From Chrysomallon squamiferum (lineage: Eukaryota > Mollusca > Gastropoda > Neomphalida > Peltospiridae): 64,000 nucleotides of DNA. Made by a program: the position numbers and the translations under genes. The notes under the pieces are model-generated. The model saw only the letters and a list, made by a program, of their open reading frames with translations, did not search any database and was not told the DNA's origin. Below, piece by piece: positions 53,101 through 62,759 of the stretch; the stretch's first letter is position 1; each line of letters starts with the position of its first letter. The stretch spans positions 9,701,002-9,765,001 of the forward strand of contig CM022666.1 in NCBI GenBank assembly GCA_012295275.1, written 5' to 3'.

Positions 53101-56100
53101 AACAGTGTGAGATGGTAGTGAAAAACAAAAGTAATAAACAAACTAGCTATAGAATAATGAAATTAATAAAGTAAACTGGTGATAACAATTGTAGCAGCAG
53201 TAGTAGATGCAGTAGCAGAAATAACAAAAATGTTAATCATAAAGATTGAAATGAGAAACAAACGTATGAATAAACAAACAAATAAATTATTGTAATAATA
53301 AATAACATAAAAGGTACTAAATAAATAATTCCACATTATTTACAAGATGATATGTAAATAAATATTAGAAGGTTTCTACAAAAACGATCACAGAAAAAAT
53401 AAATAAAAGAAAAACAACAGGTATTAATTACAGGTATAAACAAAAGGTACAAGTTGTAGGTACAAAACACATATATAAACTACAAGTAAAATGTAAAAAT
53501 AAAAGATAAAAAAATAAAGATGTAGATGTAAAAACTGCAGGTAGAAAATACAAATGTAGACAACATAAAAATTACAGGTAGAAATATTAGTGTAAACAAA
53601 TTATAAACACTGTAGGTAGAAAACACTACTTGCACACCTGATTATCCCAGAAAACTCAAAAAGTTCAGCAAGGAGAAATCCCAGGTAGGCCATTGTGTAG
53701 ATAACAAGAGGCTGCAGTACTGAAAGTAATTTAAAAATGAACTGAAATACACCACGTTAAACTGAAATACAATAGACTGACACTGAACTGAAATACAACT
53801 GTTTTCAATTAAACAGAAATATAGTTATTTAAAACTGAACTGAAATACAGTTGTTTAAAACAGAACTGAAATACAGTTGTTCAAATCCGAACTAAAATAC
53901 AGTTGTTTAAAGCTAAACAGAAAACAACATTTAAAACTAAACTGAAATACACTAGATTAAAACTGAACTGAAATACAATAGTTTTAAACTAAACAGAAAT
54001 ACAAATGATTAAAACTAAACTGAAATAAGCAGATTAAAACAGAACTGAAATACAACACTTTAAAACTAAACTGAAATATAGTAGATTAAAACTAAATAGA
54101 AATACAGTAGATTTAAACTAAACTGAAATACAACACTTTAAAACTAAACTGAAATACAGTAGATTAAAACTAAAACTTATATAGTAGTTTGAACCTTAAA
54201 TGAAAATTATAATACATCTCTAAAGTGATTAATCAAAACAAAAAAACAAATGAAAAAAATGTTTACAGATTTAGTTAAATAATTTCAGTGTAGGATTACT
54301 TGCTTTTTAAACAGATACTGTCTTTCATAAATATAACTACAATTAAAGTTTATGCAAAACATTTATGTATTGAGCTTTACTCTCTTTATTGGTGATATCA
54401 GGTGGTATTACCATTAAATGAGAAATAAATAAGCCACAGTAAAAATATATAATATTATATACCCAAGATTCTGTCACTACTAAGGAAGATGAAGTAAAAT
54501 CTTGACAAGTATGTCTTACATTAAATGTACTGAAGATGACAGTTAAAAGAAAGTGTTGATTAATAACACAGCCCACCTTTCACTTTAGTTGTGTATCTTG
54601 TCAGAACAGCAGTACACAAACCTGCCAACACACCCAGAAACAACCCACCAAAACAGACAACAAAAAACTTCACCATTCCTAGAACAATCTAAAATTTAAA
54701 AAAAACAAAAAAAAAACAACAACAGAAAAACAAAAATTAAATGTTAAATGAAAGTTTTTTAACAGTTTGTGTATTAACTAGAAAATATTTTATTGAAATA
54801 GCAAATAATATTAACAGATAAAGAAGATGACAATGACCATAACCTGTGATCTTATACATCAAATCAGATAGTCATAATTCAATAATTTTTATATCAGTTC
54901 CTTGATCATAGTTTATGTGGTTGCAGAAATGATGAAAAGTTTTCAACAAGCATTACAAACATCCTTCAAAAATATCTTTAACATTAAATTTTTTTATATA
55001 TCTGTATGTTTGTTTATTTTATGTTTTCCAGCAGTTATCTGATACAGTATTTATATAGCTTTTTCTGTCAAAACATCAAATCTCAAATAAAACACACTGA
55101 GGTGTAGACTGTTACTACAAACATACCTGGTCTGCAGGTATTGAATCCATTGTGTTAAAAGCCTGCATCACTTTATACAAAACAACAGTCACTCCATCTA
55201 TGAAGTAAATAAATAAATAAATAAATATGCAGATAAATAACAAACAAAGAAATATATATATCTAATATTCCTGAAAATAAGTTTAATCATTGAACTGGCC
55301 AGAGCTGGTGATGGTCCATGGAAAATGTGGACATCCACAAAGCCAAGTGTTTGCAGAAACAGCAAATTATAGCATTAAGGACATACTTGTTTGTTGATTA
55401 GTTCATAACAATACAACTGATTGGACTGTTGGACTCAAATTTGTTCAGTTTCAGAACTCGTCTTCACAGTGGATTTAATTGTTCCCCATTTACATTCCTG
55501 TTGGGTTCTGGTGTTCACACTGGCTAATCATTATCTGGCCTCCCTTTTTGAAATTAACCATTGACCTGTGGGGATGGTCTATTTGCAGCCACATATTGCC
55601 AATTTTCTAGGTAAATCAGATAATTTTTTTACACATATTTTCAGAAAGTTTTGGCATTTTACATATTTCCTGTAATACACACATACACACATATATGTTT
55701 ATGTGTGTGTATATGTTTGTGAGTATATGTGTGTGTGTGTGTGTGTGTGTCTGTTTGTGTGTGTGTGTTGTGTGTGTGCATGTTTTAATACTATTATTAA
55801 TTATCATTTCTATATAAGTGATAAATTTGGACTATTAAAATGATAGATGTAATAAAATACTAGTGTGTAATTCTGTATATAGAAAACAGCTAAGTGTGAA
55901 ATATTAAAAGTTTAACACTCTTGTTATCACTGACAGCTCACTCACCATTAAGTAAAGACTCTCCAAACACGAGAAAATACAACACATGATTTACACGAAC
56001 CTCCTGAAACACTGCCAGAACCTGAACATGTAAAAATAATAATACTGGTAAGAACAGTTACACAGGTAAGAATTTTAACACAGGTAACAATGATAATATG

Positions 56101-57048
56101 TATAAATAGTAATACAATTAAGAATGATAACATGTTAAAATGATAATAGATAATGAACACAGGTAAGAATGATAATAGATGAGAACAGTAACACAGGTAA
56201 CAATGATAATAGGTGAGAATAGTAACACAGGTAAGAATGATGATAGGTGAGAATAGTAACAATGATAATAGGTGAGAATAGTAATACAGGTACGAATAAC
56301 AACAGGTATAAATAGTAAAAGACAAGTAAGAATTGTGATAAAGAAAAAACATACAGGTAAGAAAGCTAGGTAACTACTTACAGCAACTGGGTCGACGGCT
56401 ACAATAAGAGAAGAGAAGACGAGAATTTGAACGAGAGACAACTGCATCGGCAGACTTCCCATTGCACCACTAATAGCCAACCCATATAGTGTGAGGCCTG
56501 GAGTATAATGGGAAAAAAGGAATAATGAAAGTAAAAATAGGGAAAATGAAAACAGGGAATAAAATTGAGAATAATGAAAAGTGGAAATAATAAAACCAGG
56601 GAATAAAATAGGAATAAGGAAAACTAGGAATAATGAAAGCAGGGAATAAAAAAACAAGGAATAATGAAAACAGAGGATAAAAAACAAGGAATAATGAAAA
56701 AGAAATAAAACAGGCAATAATGAAACCTGAGAATAATAAAATAGGGGATAATGTAATAAAAACATAAAAAAGGAATGCTATTATCAGTGGGAATTATCTA
56801 AACATAGCAGATATTATGAACACAGGCACTGATGTAAATGTTAGATATTAGTTTGAAAGCAGGGAATGCTATACAGGCGGGAATGGTGAAATCATAAGGA
56901 ACAGTATGAATGTGTATATATTTATATCTGTGTATGATTACATTGACAATATCTTACTTACCCAGCATGAAACATGCTAATACTGTTCCCTGAAAGATAA
57001 AATTATATTTAATTAATAAATTAACGTTAAAAAACTAGAGAGATAAAA

Positions 57049-57083
<35 letters not shown>

Positions 57084-58606
57084 GAGAGACAGAGAGACAG
57101 ATGGATAGATAGATGGATCGATGGATAGGGTGGACAGATATATAGAGAGATATACAGAAAAACTGACAGTTATATTTGTAAATAAATAAATAAATAAATA
57201 AAATATTATACATTTTTCTATTACAATCAAAGAAAATAAAAATATATTTATTTCCCATTACTATATTAAAAGATATTTAGACACACATACAGTGGGTCTG
57301 TGGATCTCATGTTAAAATTGTTTGATCTAATAAGAAAAAAAATGAAGAAAAATCTCACAACAACAGCAAAGAGTAAGACACTGCCAATGTTATCAGCAAA
57401 TGTCCGATCATGAAGGCTAAATGCAGACTCGAGAATAATCCTGAAAATAAAACCATTTTTAATTGCAAGATGTAAGTTAAATATCTACCTTGTAAGTCAT
57501 TTAATTATGTCATGTTATACAGATATTTGTGATATGTAATATTTAGTCATTGTCCTGATTTACTGTGTTTGTTTGTGCATATCATAATGAAATACAATAT
57601 TATACATAAAATAAATAGATACAGATATATATATATATATTCATAAATACATACAGTATAAAGACAGTATATACATAAACACATATGTAAAGACACATAC
57701 ACACACAAAAATACACATATACATGTACATATATACAACAGATAGAGAGAGACATACATACATACATACTTAAATACACCACACATCCTCTCTCTGTTGC
57801 TCACACACAGACACAGGCATTTATAAATATTTTGAAATACTCACGGAGGCAAGAGAAACAGGAAAAAATCATGGGGTGCAAAAAACAATGGCAAGTACTC
57901 TGCTACTCCTATGAAACTGTAAATTAACAAATAATAACATTATTTTAGTGAGAGAAAGAGAGAGATATTTAACAGATTTATAGAGATGCACATAAGCAGT
58001 AAATACAGCAAAAACACAGACAAACATAAAATACAGAAAAACAAATGAAAATTGAAATAATGTAATACAAAATTATCTTACTGGATGACATTTCCAAACA
58101 GTGGTCCTGAAACAATTAATACAGAGAGAAAGATGTAGATAGACAGACAGACAGACAGACAGTTAAAAATGAAATAATATAATACAGAATACCTTACTGG
58201 ACAATTTCTCCAAACACCTGTCCTTAAATGATTAATACACAGAGAAAAATACATTCAGACAAAAATCTAAAATAAAATAAATTAGCTTACTGTGATATAG
58301 CTCCAAATATTGTCCCTAAAATAATCAGCATACTGAAACAAAAACAATGTTATGGATAATGTATTTCTTGATTATCAAAATTATTGATAAATTATTGATA
58401 AATATTCCCAGACAAAACACCCTCTTGTTCGAAGAATATCTTATATCATAATATAAGTGTATACGCAAATTTAAATGTACATGCATGTGCATAATTACAT
58501 GGTGGTGCTTGGCAGATATAAATGTATGTGCAGGTCTAAATTAAGCAATAGTATCTGTTTGATTGTGAAAACTCCTTCTAAAGTAAGTGATAAACTTGTT
58601 ATTATT

Positions 58607-58690
<84 letters not shown>

Positions 58691-60230
58691 CAATTGTTAC
58701 AGAATTCAAATCAGAAAACAGAATAAAATGAAGTAAAATAAATAAATAAATAAAGGGAATAAAGAGGGAAAAAACAAACAGAAAAACAAAAAATAAATAT
58801 AAATTAAATAAATAATTAATAAGTAACAGAAAATAAATAAGTACAATAAATAAATAAATAAGTAAAACAAATAAATAAGTAAATAAATAAAACAAATAAA
58901 TAAGTAAATAAATAAACACAATCCTACCATGATTCTGGTACTTTTGCTGATAAGAAGTTTGCATAATGGTAAACTGAAATAGAATGAATGAATGACTGAA
59001 TGACTGAATAATAAATGATTATTGTATTATGTTATTTTGTATAGTGGTAAATAAGGAAACATGCTGTTGTCATTCAGTGAGTTACTCACAATGATTAATG
59101 TCATTGCACAAAAGTAATAAAAGTGAGACTTGGTGAACACCATCATCATTACTGTGCTTGTTAATAATACAATGACAGTGAAGGTCATCATAAATGATGA
59201 GATTTGTAAATTTATATTAAGTTTTAAATTCAAAATTATTTATTTATTTATTTATTCATTTAATTTTTTTTTTTTTTGATAAACACAATGGCTGCAATTG
59301 CCGTAAAAGAAAACCATGGTTGGAATGATGATAAAGTTAAAATGCTTCCTGATCTTATTATGTATTCAAAAACCTTTATAAATAATTTTAAAAATATATA
59401 TAAAAAATTTAAATTATAGTAAAACAATCCTTTAATAACTTTAATTTTGTGAACAATTAAAATAAAAATGCAAAGCAATGTTTTAATAACTTTTTCCTGA
59501 GAAAAAACAAACCTGTAACATGGAAATTTAATACAGTATTTGAGACATTGCTATACAGTATAAAACATTAAATATTAAAAATAATTAATAACAATAAGAC
59601 AATAATAAATTCTAAGTTCAGAAATAGACATACTCATACCAGAAATGAAAACATTTTTCAACAAGATTTTTTAAAAATACGTCTAAATTAAACTGACAAA
59701 TTATGAAAGTTTTAAAAGATATTTTTGAACATAACAATTATGTATTATTATTATTTAACATACACCCAAAATTATATATTTGTGTATATATTATTATGTT
59801 ATATACAGATTTTAAATGTAACATTAGTGAATGGTTATTTGTTTAAAAATAAATCAACACATTCAAATGTTAAAAATTGTTAGTTAATAAACATACTGTT
59901 AAAATATACTGTTTACATAATGATGTATTTTAGAGATGAAACCTAATTAATCTAATGTTATCAGTACTAGTAATGTAATTAAGAAATAACTACTCATATA
60001 TATATATATATATTGGTTCTCTGGATGGAATAGGAAATTGTCTAACCAGCATGCTGCAAAGTACTGGTCCTGTGACAATCATGTGTTAAGTGAATTGATT
60101 TCTCTCTCTTTCTCCATATATATATCTACATATGCTTATATTATATATACACACATACATACATACATACATACATAACTAAATACATACGTATACATAC
60201 ATTCATAAAGGCATGCAAACATAAATATAA

Positions 60231-60277
<47 letters not shown>

Positions 60278-61401
60278 TTTCTTATTGCCTATATCATTTC
60301 TCAGCACACTAGATTTGATACGCTTTTAACAAACACTTGAAGCTCACAGACCCAGACCTTTCAGTTATATTATCTACATGGAAATTCAAACTCTGTGAGT
60401 CACAAGAAATCTCTGTTAATGAGAGGTGATGTTAAAATAGCTGGTACATACTGTGTCTAATAATAACTTTAACAGAGTGCATGTGTGCATGCATACCTAC
60501 AAACACACAAGAGACAAATAATGAAGGTATGGATATTCTGTCTAACAACATTATACATTCTTAATCTACTGTTATATGGTAACATACAAAGGGTTAATAA
60601 CAATTAAGAAATAATCAGGAAACAAGCTGTCCTTAATCTAGTCTTCGTCAAAGAACCTTTTATAAAATTCTCTAATATACATAACAACACATACCCTGAC
60701 TTTTGATAAACCTGCTAAGGAGTAATGGTTGGAACTGAAAACAGTTAAAAAAAAAAACACTGAGGAGAGCTGATCCTGCAACTCATCACTAACAATACAG
60801 ACACAAATATACACACCTGTACTTCAATAACCATGCAGGTTAATTAGTATGCCAGCTACCTGTAATAACTAACCTTTCTTGTGTACATCCAGAAATTATC
60901 TTTACCTGGAAATTGATCATTTAATGTTCATCATGGTAATTAAAGTAAAGAAAATATGAATTAAGAAGGAAAAAAAAGGTTCTTTTTAAAGATTTGATCC
61001 TCATACTTGCTGATTCTCAAATCACTTCTATCAAGTTCAAGAAAGAAAAGAACATGACAGAAAAGGACTTTTGAAAAAAACACAAAAAAAAACATAATAA
61101 AATCAAATAAAATAAGGGAATCGAAAACTAAAGAAAAGAAACCAGTAAAAGAATACTTACTGATTTTGCTGAGGCCTGCTAAAAGAACAACCACTGTGTA
61201 TACAAGAGGAGATGACACTGCATGATAGTTCAATCCAGCCACATGGATTCTCTGACTGGACTTTCCTGAGCTTTCATTGGACTGGTTGTCATGGTTACTG
61301 CTATTTGTGGTAACATCACTTACTTGTTCAGATCCACAAGTTGAAAATAGTTTTAAAATAAAAATGCTAAAAATAGCCACAATAATATGTATGCTCTTCA
61401 T
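45633..61401 (-). CDS. Plasma-membrane Na+/H+ exchanger (SLC9A, NHE family), complete gene (22 exons)
   Basis: A membrane antiporter that moves Na+ in and H+ out. The 22 exons, listed separately, join with matching phases into 809 aa. A signal-peptide-like helix (1-21) and a Ser/Asn-rich extracellular stretch (about 22-60) precede the transport core (about 63-480). Landmarks: KVPESCM (about 92-97), the inhibitor-site segment FFLFLLPPI (127-135), AVDPVA (204-209), FGESLLND with Glu230 and Asp235, and YGGLRGA with Arg429. A regulatory tail follows (480-809). Its first part (IEDIIGFHGRNHFREILEQF) resembles the CHP-binding region; the end is acidic and Ser-rich with basic patches such as TRKRRSWSDSD. 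The signal peptide and C-tail suit the cell-surface NHE1-5 group, closest by eye to NHE2/NHE3-like invertebrate exchangers; the exact paralogue needs a tree. It lies head to tail with the cyclase gene. Confidence 0.94.
46344..46438 (-). CDS. Exchanger exon 21
   Basis: Residues 609-640: EPVTLRRPQKFDHNIDAKGL then RHLLTSQTSSRL. The acceptor is TTTTCAG and the donor GTGTGT, ending in phase 0. Confidence 0.83.
46871..46974 (-). CDS. Exchanger exon 20
   Basis: Residues 574-609: PHVTTETYLSPLDNNTLIPP then DTEETGSADNDFTV, a Ser/Thr/Asp-rich tail segment. The acceptor TTTAAG is unusual; the donor is GTGAGT. Phases agree on both sides. Confidence 0.75.
47345..47404 (-). CDS. Exchanger exon 19
   Basis: Residues 554-574: EHYRYLKLSGVKSLPPSSN. 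The acceptor is TTACAG and the donor GTAAGT, phase 2 to phase 2. Little homology is visible; it is supported by splice sites and phase. Confidence 0.8.
47405..47859 (-). repeat. Splice-donor repeat in exchanger intron 18
   Basis: The exon-18 end plus donor (sense CAAAATAxTGCTxAA, then GTAAGTTTTAGTAAA) is repeated six times downstream with 46-51 bp spacing. The + strand ACTTAC cores are at 47562, 47608, 47655, 47704, 47754 and (altered to CCTTAC) 47803; the real one is at 47854. Confidence 0.85.
47860..47966 (-). CDS. Exchanger exon 18
   Basis: Residues 519-554: EILEQFENKYIRNWLQNNPE then KSDLKLKDFYNKIMLK. ExFENKYIRxWL is typical of the NHE tail. The donor GTAAGT is repeated downstream with period 46-51 bp. 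Confidence 0.92.
48192..48257 (-). CDS. Exchanger exon 17 (start of the cytosolic tail)
   Basis: Residues 497-518: VTDHVMAGIEDIIGFHGRNH then FR. MAGIEDIIGFHG matches the LTGIEDICGHxG of the CHP-binding region. The acceptor is TTCATAG and the donor GTAAGT. Confidence 0.92.
48530..48854 (-). repeat. Irregular array of GTGAGT donor motifs in exchanger intron 16
   Basis: About ten copies of + strand TTTACTCAC or a close variant (sense GTGAGTAAA) lie at irregular spacing just downstream of the real exon-16 donor. Several are followed by a CTxTGAGT-like or TTGAG-like stretch resembling the exon end. Confidence 0.65.
48855..48944 (-). CDS. Exchanger exon 16
   Basis: Residues 467-496: GTTIKPLVRFFQVKLAAEKS then QTMYIELNSE. 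GTTIKPLV matches GxTIxPLV, the exit from the last helix. The donor is GTGAGT. Confidence 0.93.
49375..49503 (-). CDS. Exchanger exon 15 (YGGLRGA)
   Basis: Residues 424-466: SYGGLRGAVCFSLVALLDSE then EIPMKNMFVTSTLFIIMFTV and FIQ. It contains the conserved Arg429. The acceptor is GATTCAG and the donor GTCAGT. Confidence 0.95.
49775..49857 (-). CDS. Exchanger exon 14
   Basis: Residues 396-423: VYGMSFLINRFDRYRVRKIG then LDEQFMI. An alternative acceptor at 49921-49923 would extend this exon by 63 bp in frame. Confidence 0.9.
49897..50195 (-). repeat. Tandem copies of the exon-14 3' splice site and exon start
   Basis: Four copies of the exon-14 acceptor edge (sense TTTCAG or TTTTAG, then TTGxxTATGGAATGxCxTTx) lie at about 49897-49930, 49992-50025, 50080-50112 and 50163-50190, separated by (TAAA)n runs. 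Similarity to exon 14 falls with distance. Confidence 0.8.
50240..50806 (-). repeat. 70-72 bp minisatellite made of the exon-13 end and its splice donor
   Basis: Seven full copies plus one partial copy. Donor cores on the + strand (TTAC of ACTTAC or ATTTAC) sit at 50253, 50308, 50378, 50448, 50519, 50591, 50662 and 50732; the true donor is at 50804. Each unit repeats about 33 bp of exon end, the donor, and about 35 bp of intron. Two subtypes differ in GCGATATAC versus GGAATACC. Confidence 0.92.
50807..50928 (-). CDS. Exchanger exon 13
   Basis: Residues 355-396: SASEIVIFLFLGLALVRQDH then IWHTGFTLWTVLFCLVYRFI. The last 30 or so bases plus the GTAAGT donor are the seed of a 70-72 bp tandem repeat downstream. 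It ends in phase 1. Confidence 0.92.
51069..51703. mobile_element. Solo-LTR-like element (LTR retrotransposon)
   Basis: It starts TGTAATGG and ends CCCTGTAACA, the TG...CA layout of an LTR. It contains a TATA box (TTATAAAAGGGCTGG near 51206) and, near the end, AATAAA (51663) about 40 bp before the terminus. The flanking 5 bp (GTATG and GTGTG) are an imperfect target duplication in a GT-rich region. No internal coding part exists, so it is a solo LTR. It sits in exchanger intron 12. The orientation of the TATA and poly(A) signals is plus. Confidence 0.65.
52055..52150 (-). CDS. Exchanger exon 12
   Basis: Residues 323-355: IIGCGLTQVHYAFHNISDKS then RTTVKYFTKVI. NxSxKSxTTxKYF is conserved in NHEs. 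The acceptor is GTTTCAG and the donor GTGAGT. Confidence 0.92.
52151..53115 (-). repeat. About 30 copies of a 3' splice-site-like unit upstream of exchanger exon 12
   Basis: The unit is about 32 bp; on the sense strand it reads roughly TTACCATCTCACTATTTGTTTCAG then TATTATTG. Exon 12 itself begins at such a TTGTTTCAG followed by TATAATTGG, so the array starts exactly at the exon edge. Copies vary in length from 25 to 33 bp. Confidence 0.85.
53638..53719 (-). CDS. Exchanger exon 11
   Basis: Residues 296-323: LQPLVIYTMAYLGFLLAELF then EFSGII. The acceptor is CTTTCAG and the donor GTGTGC, ending in phase 2. Confidence 0.92.
53720..54190 (-). repeat. TTTCAG-rich tandem repeat upstream of exchanger exon 11
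   Basis: About 14 degenerate units of about 30 bp, sense TCTxxTGTATTTCAGTTTAGTTTTAA, directly abut the exon-11 acceptor (ACTTTCAG). Confidence 0.8.
54577..54688 (-). CDS. Exchanger exon 10
   Basis: Residues 259-296: IVLGMVKFFVVCFGGLFLGV then LAGLCTAVLTRYTTKVK. FFVVxxGG is typical of the family. The donor is GTGGGC, phase 1. Confidence 0.92.
55127..55197 (-). CDS. Exchanger exon 9
   Basis: Residues 235-258: DGVTVVLYKVMQAFNTMDSI then PADQ. DGVTVVLY matches DAVTVVLY of NHEs. The acceptor is TTCATAG and the donor GTATGT. Confidence 0.92.
55268..55672. mobile_element. MITE copy 2 in exchanger intron 9-side region
   Basis: Its right end (reverse complement CAGGAAATATGTAAAATGCC) matches the left end of the element at 5120-5335, and its left interior (GGCCAGAGCTGGTGATGGTC) matches that element's inside. 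It is longer (about 405 bp) and lies between exchanger exons 9 and 8. Confidence 0.5.
55946..56021 (-). CDS. Exchanger exon 8 (GESLLND)
   Basis: Residues 210-235: VLAVFQEVRVNHVLYFLVFG then ESLLN. It contains the transport-critical Glu230. The donor GTGAGT splits the Asp235 codon. Confidence 0.94.
56022..56345 (-). repeat. Minisatellite in exchanger intron 7
   Basis: About nine units of 30-33 bp built on + strand AACACAGGTAAxAATGATAATAGGTGAGAATAGT. It fills nearly the whole intron between exons 7 and 8. Confidence 0.85.
56382..56497 (-). CDS. Exchanger exon 7 (AVDPVA helix)
   Basis: Residues 171-209: GLTLYGLAISGAMGSLPMQL then SLVQILVFSSLIVAVDPVA. SLIxAVDPVA is diagnostic. The acceptor is CTCCAG and the donor GTAAGT. 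Confidence 0.94.
56505..56765 (-). repeat. Polypyrimidine-rich tandem repeat upstream of exchanger exon 7
   Basis: Degenerate units with + strand GGAATAATGAAAxC; on the sense strand these are C/T-rich and lie just upstream of the exon-7 acceptor. Confidence 0.75.
56962..56989 (-). CDS. Exchanger exon 6 (28-bp micro-exon)
   Basis: GTVLACFML plus one base, continuing the AVVGT helix. It is too short to be called by reading-frame length, but the homology, a TTTCAG acceptor, a GTAAGT donor and the phases on both sides support it. Confidence 0.85.
57359..57440 (-). CDS. Exchanger exon 5
   Basis: Residues 134-161: IILESAFSLHDRTFADNIGS then VLLFAVV. The usual Asp of PPIILDAGY is Glu138. The acceptor is TTTTCAG and the donor GTGAGA, ending in phase 0. 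Confidence 0.92.
57845..57916 (-). CDS. Exchanger exon 4 (inhibitor-site helix)
   Basis: Residues 110-134: FIGVAEYLPLFFAPHDFFLF then LLPP. FFLFLLPPI is the classic amiloride-sensitive segment. The acceptor is TTACAG and the donor GTGAGT. Confidence 0.93.
58076..58212 (-). pseudogene. Two tandem relic copies of exchanger mini-exon 3
   Basis: Two segments about 105 bp apart align with the end of exon 3 and its donor: copy a (about 58082-58107) reads GPLFGNVI and copy b (about 58190-58214) reads GQVFGEIV, against GTIFGAIS in exon 3, each followed by a GTAAG donor. The copies also share flanking sequence. In the frame used by exon 3 they lack the first half of the exon, and one base is inserted. 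They are either relics or unproven alternative exons. Confidence 0.5.
58291..58332 (-). CDS. Exchanger exon 3 (42-bp mini-exon)
   Basis: Residues 96-110, CMLIILGTIFGAIS, completing PESC and the next helix. It has a TTTCAG acceptor and a GTAAGC donor, phase 2 to phase 2. Two diverged copies of its 3' part plus donor lie downstream at about 58080-58200. Confidence 0.85.
58609..58689. repeat. (ATT)n microsatellite
   Basis: About 80 bp of ATT units in exchanger intron 2. Confidence 0.9.
58928..58973 (-). CDS. Exchanger exon 2
   Basis: 46 bp, residues 81-96, YHYANFLSAKVPES, matching the conserved FHxxxxxxPES of NHEs. The acceptor is ATTTCAG and the donor GTAGGA, ending in phase 2. Confidence 0.88.
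60234..60275. repeat. (CA)n microsatellite
   Basis: A pure CA run of about 40 bp in exchanger intron 1 (58974-61160), which otherwise holds only AT-rich sequence and TA/CA tracts. Confidence 0.9.
61161..61401 (-). CDS. Exchanger exon 1 (signal peptide, first helix)
   Basis: Residues 1-80 plus one base. The start MKSIHIIVAIFSIFILKLFS is a signal-type helix. The extracellular part has several N-x-S/T sites (TTNSSN, QSNESS). The first core helix is LVYTVVVLLAGLSKI. A TTTCAG 3' splice site at 61470-61475 (exon edge 61469) suggests an upstream non-coding exon. The donor is GTAAGT, phase 1. Confidence 0.88.
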
Positions 61402-61607
61402 TGTGGTAAAAACTATACATCAAGGGCACCTTCACTGCAGATATTGACTCACAGATTGCGACTTTTGATCTGAAATAGTTTTATGAGTGAAGTTTATTCT
61501 AAAAATACATCAGTGATCAAAATGTTAGACATATCATCTGAAAAACAATAATACACTGCTCTAAAATTACCGTAGTTTATCTTATTCATAAGCAATAAAC
61601 TTTTTAA

Positions 61608-61646
<39 letters not shown>

Positions 61647-62759
61647 GTTCTCCTTATTTAACTATTTGAATAATAATAAAGTTAAAATCTTATTTATTTA
61701 TTTTATCATTCTGAAGCATTCTTGCAGAGAAAAGAAAGGAGGAAACGTATTGAATTACATTAATTTCTCACACAAAACATGCAGTTTTCTGTTGCTGTTT
61801 TTGTTTTATATCTTTTATATCTGTTGTTGTTAACGGAATGATCAAAACTCATTCAACATTTTATCAGAACTCACTTTATATATATACATTCATATTATTT
61901 AAATTAGTAAGTTATTAAAGAAAAACAGATTAGATTTTAAAAGAAAGAAAAAAGAAAGAAACAAGAGTGCAATATGTCAAATTAACGTAAAACACATCAA
62001 TAACGCAAGGATTAAGTCACAAAGCTAATATGTTATATAATCCAAACTGCCATACGTATCATAATCATAATGACATAAAATGATAAATGATAAACGTGAA
62101 ACAAGGAAATACATCGACATACTAAAAACAAAAAGTAATGACGATATTCATTAAATTATGCCAAATTTACCTACTGCGTGACATCGCGTCAATTACATTT
62201 TCATCTGTTACTTTTAAGAAAAATTTCACCATGTGACAATATTAATTATGATAACAAGAACTTCAGACTGACAGGCAGTTTGTCTTGTAATAGAAATGTT
62301 TACAAACGTGATAAAGGTAGATAACTCTAAGTGCATAACACGGTAATCAAAATTACATCTACGTCCAGAGCATGTTACAGGCAACATATAAATAAGTAAA
62401 TTAAAAGAACAGAGAAGTAAAAAAACATTAACTTAAATGATCAGTCAAATTTATTTATTTATTTACACTGATTTTTTTTTTAAATGAAAAAATATGTGAA
62501 GTAACATATTCTCAGTAAGTAATATGATACAAACTGTCCGAAATAAATCTGCCTCCTTTTTGTTTTGTTTTATAATTTATATTTATATCGGTTATTATTT
62601 TGAAGAAATTTGTTGATACATGCGATTAAATTTATTATTAATAATACAATTAGTATTACCATTACTACTACTACTGTTATTACTATTACAGCTACTACTT
62701 CTACTACATCAACTGTTACTACCATTACTACTACTGCTACTACTACTAAAAATAATAAA

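Noticed and set aside
56118-56765. 215-codon frame covering exchanger exon 7
   Set aside because: Only 56382-56497 is exon; the flanks are minisatellite introns with splice sites at the exact edges.
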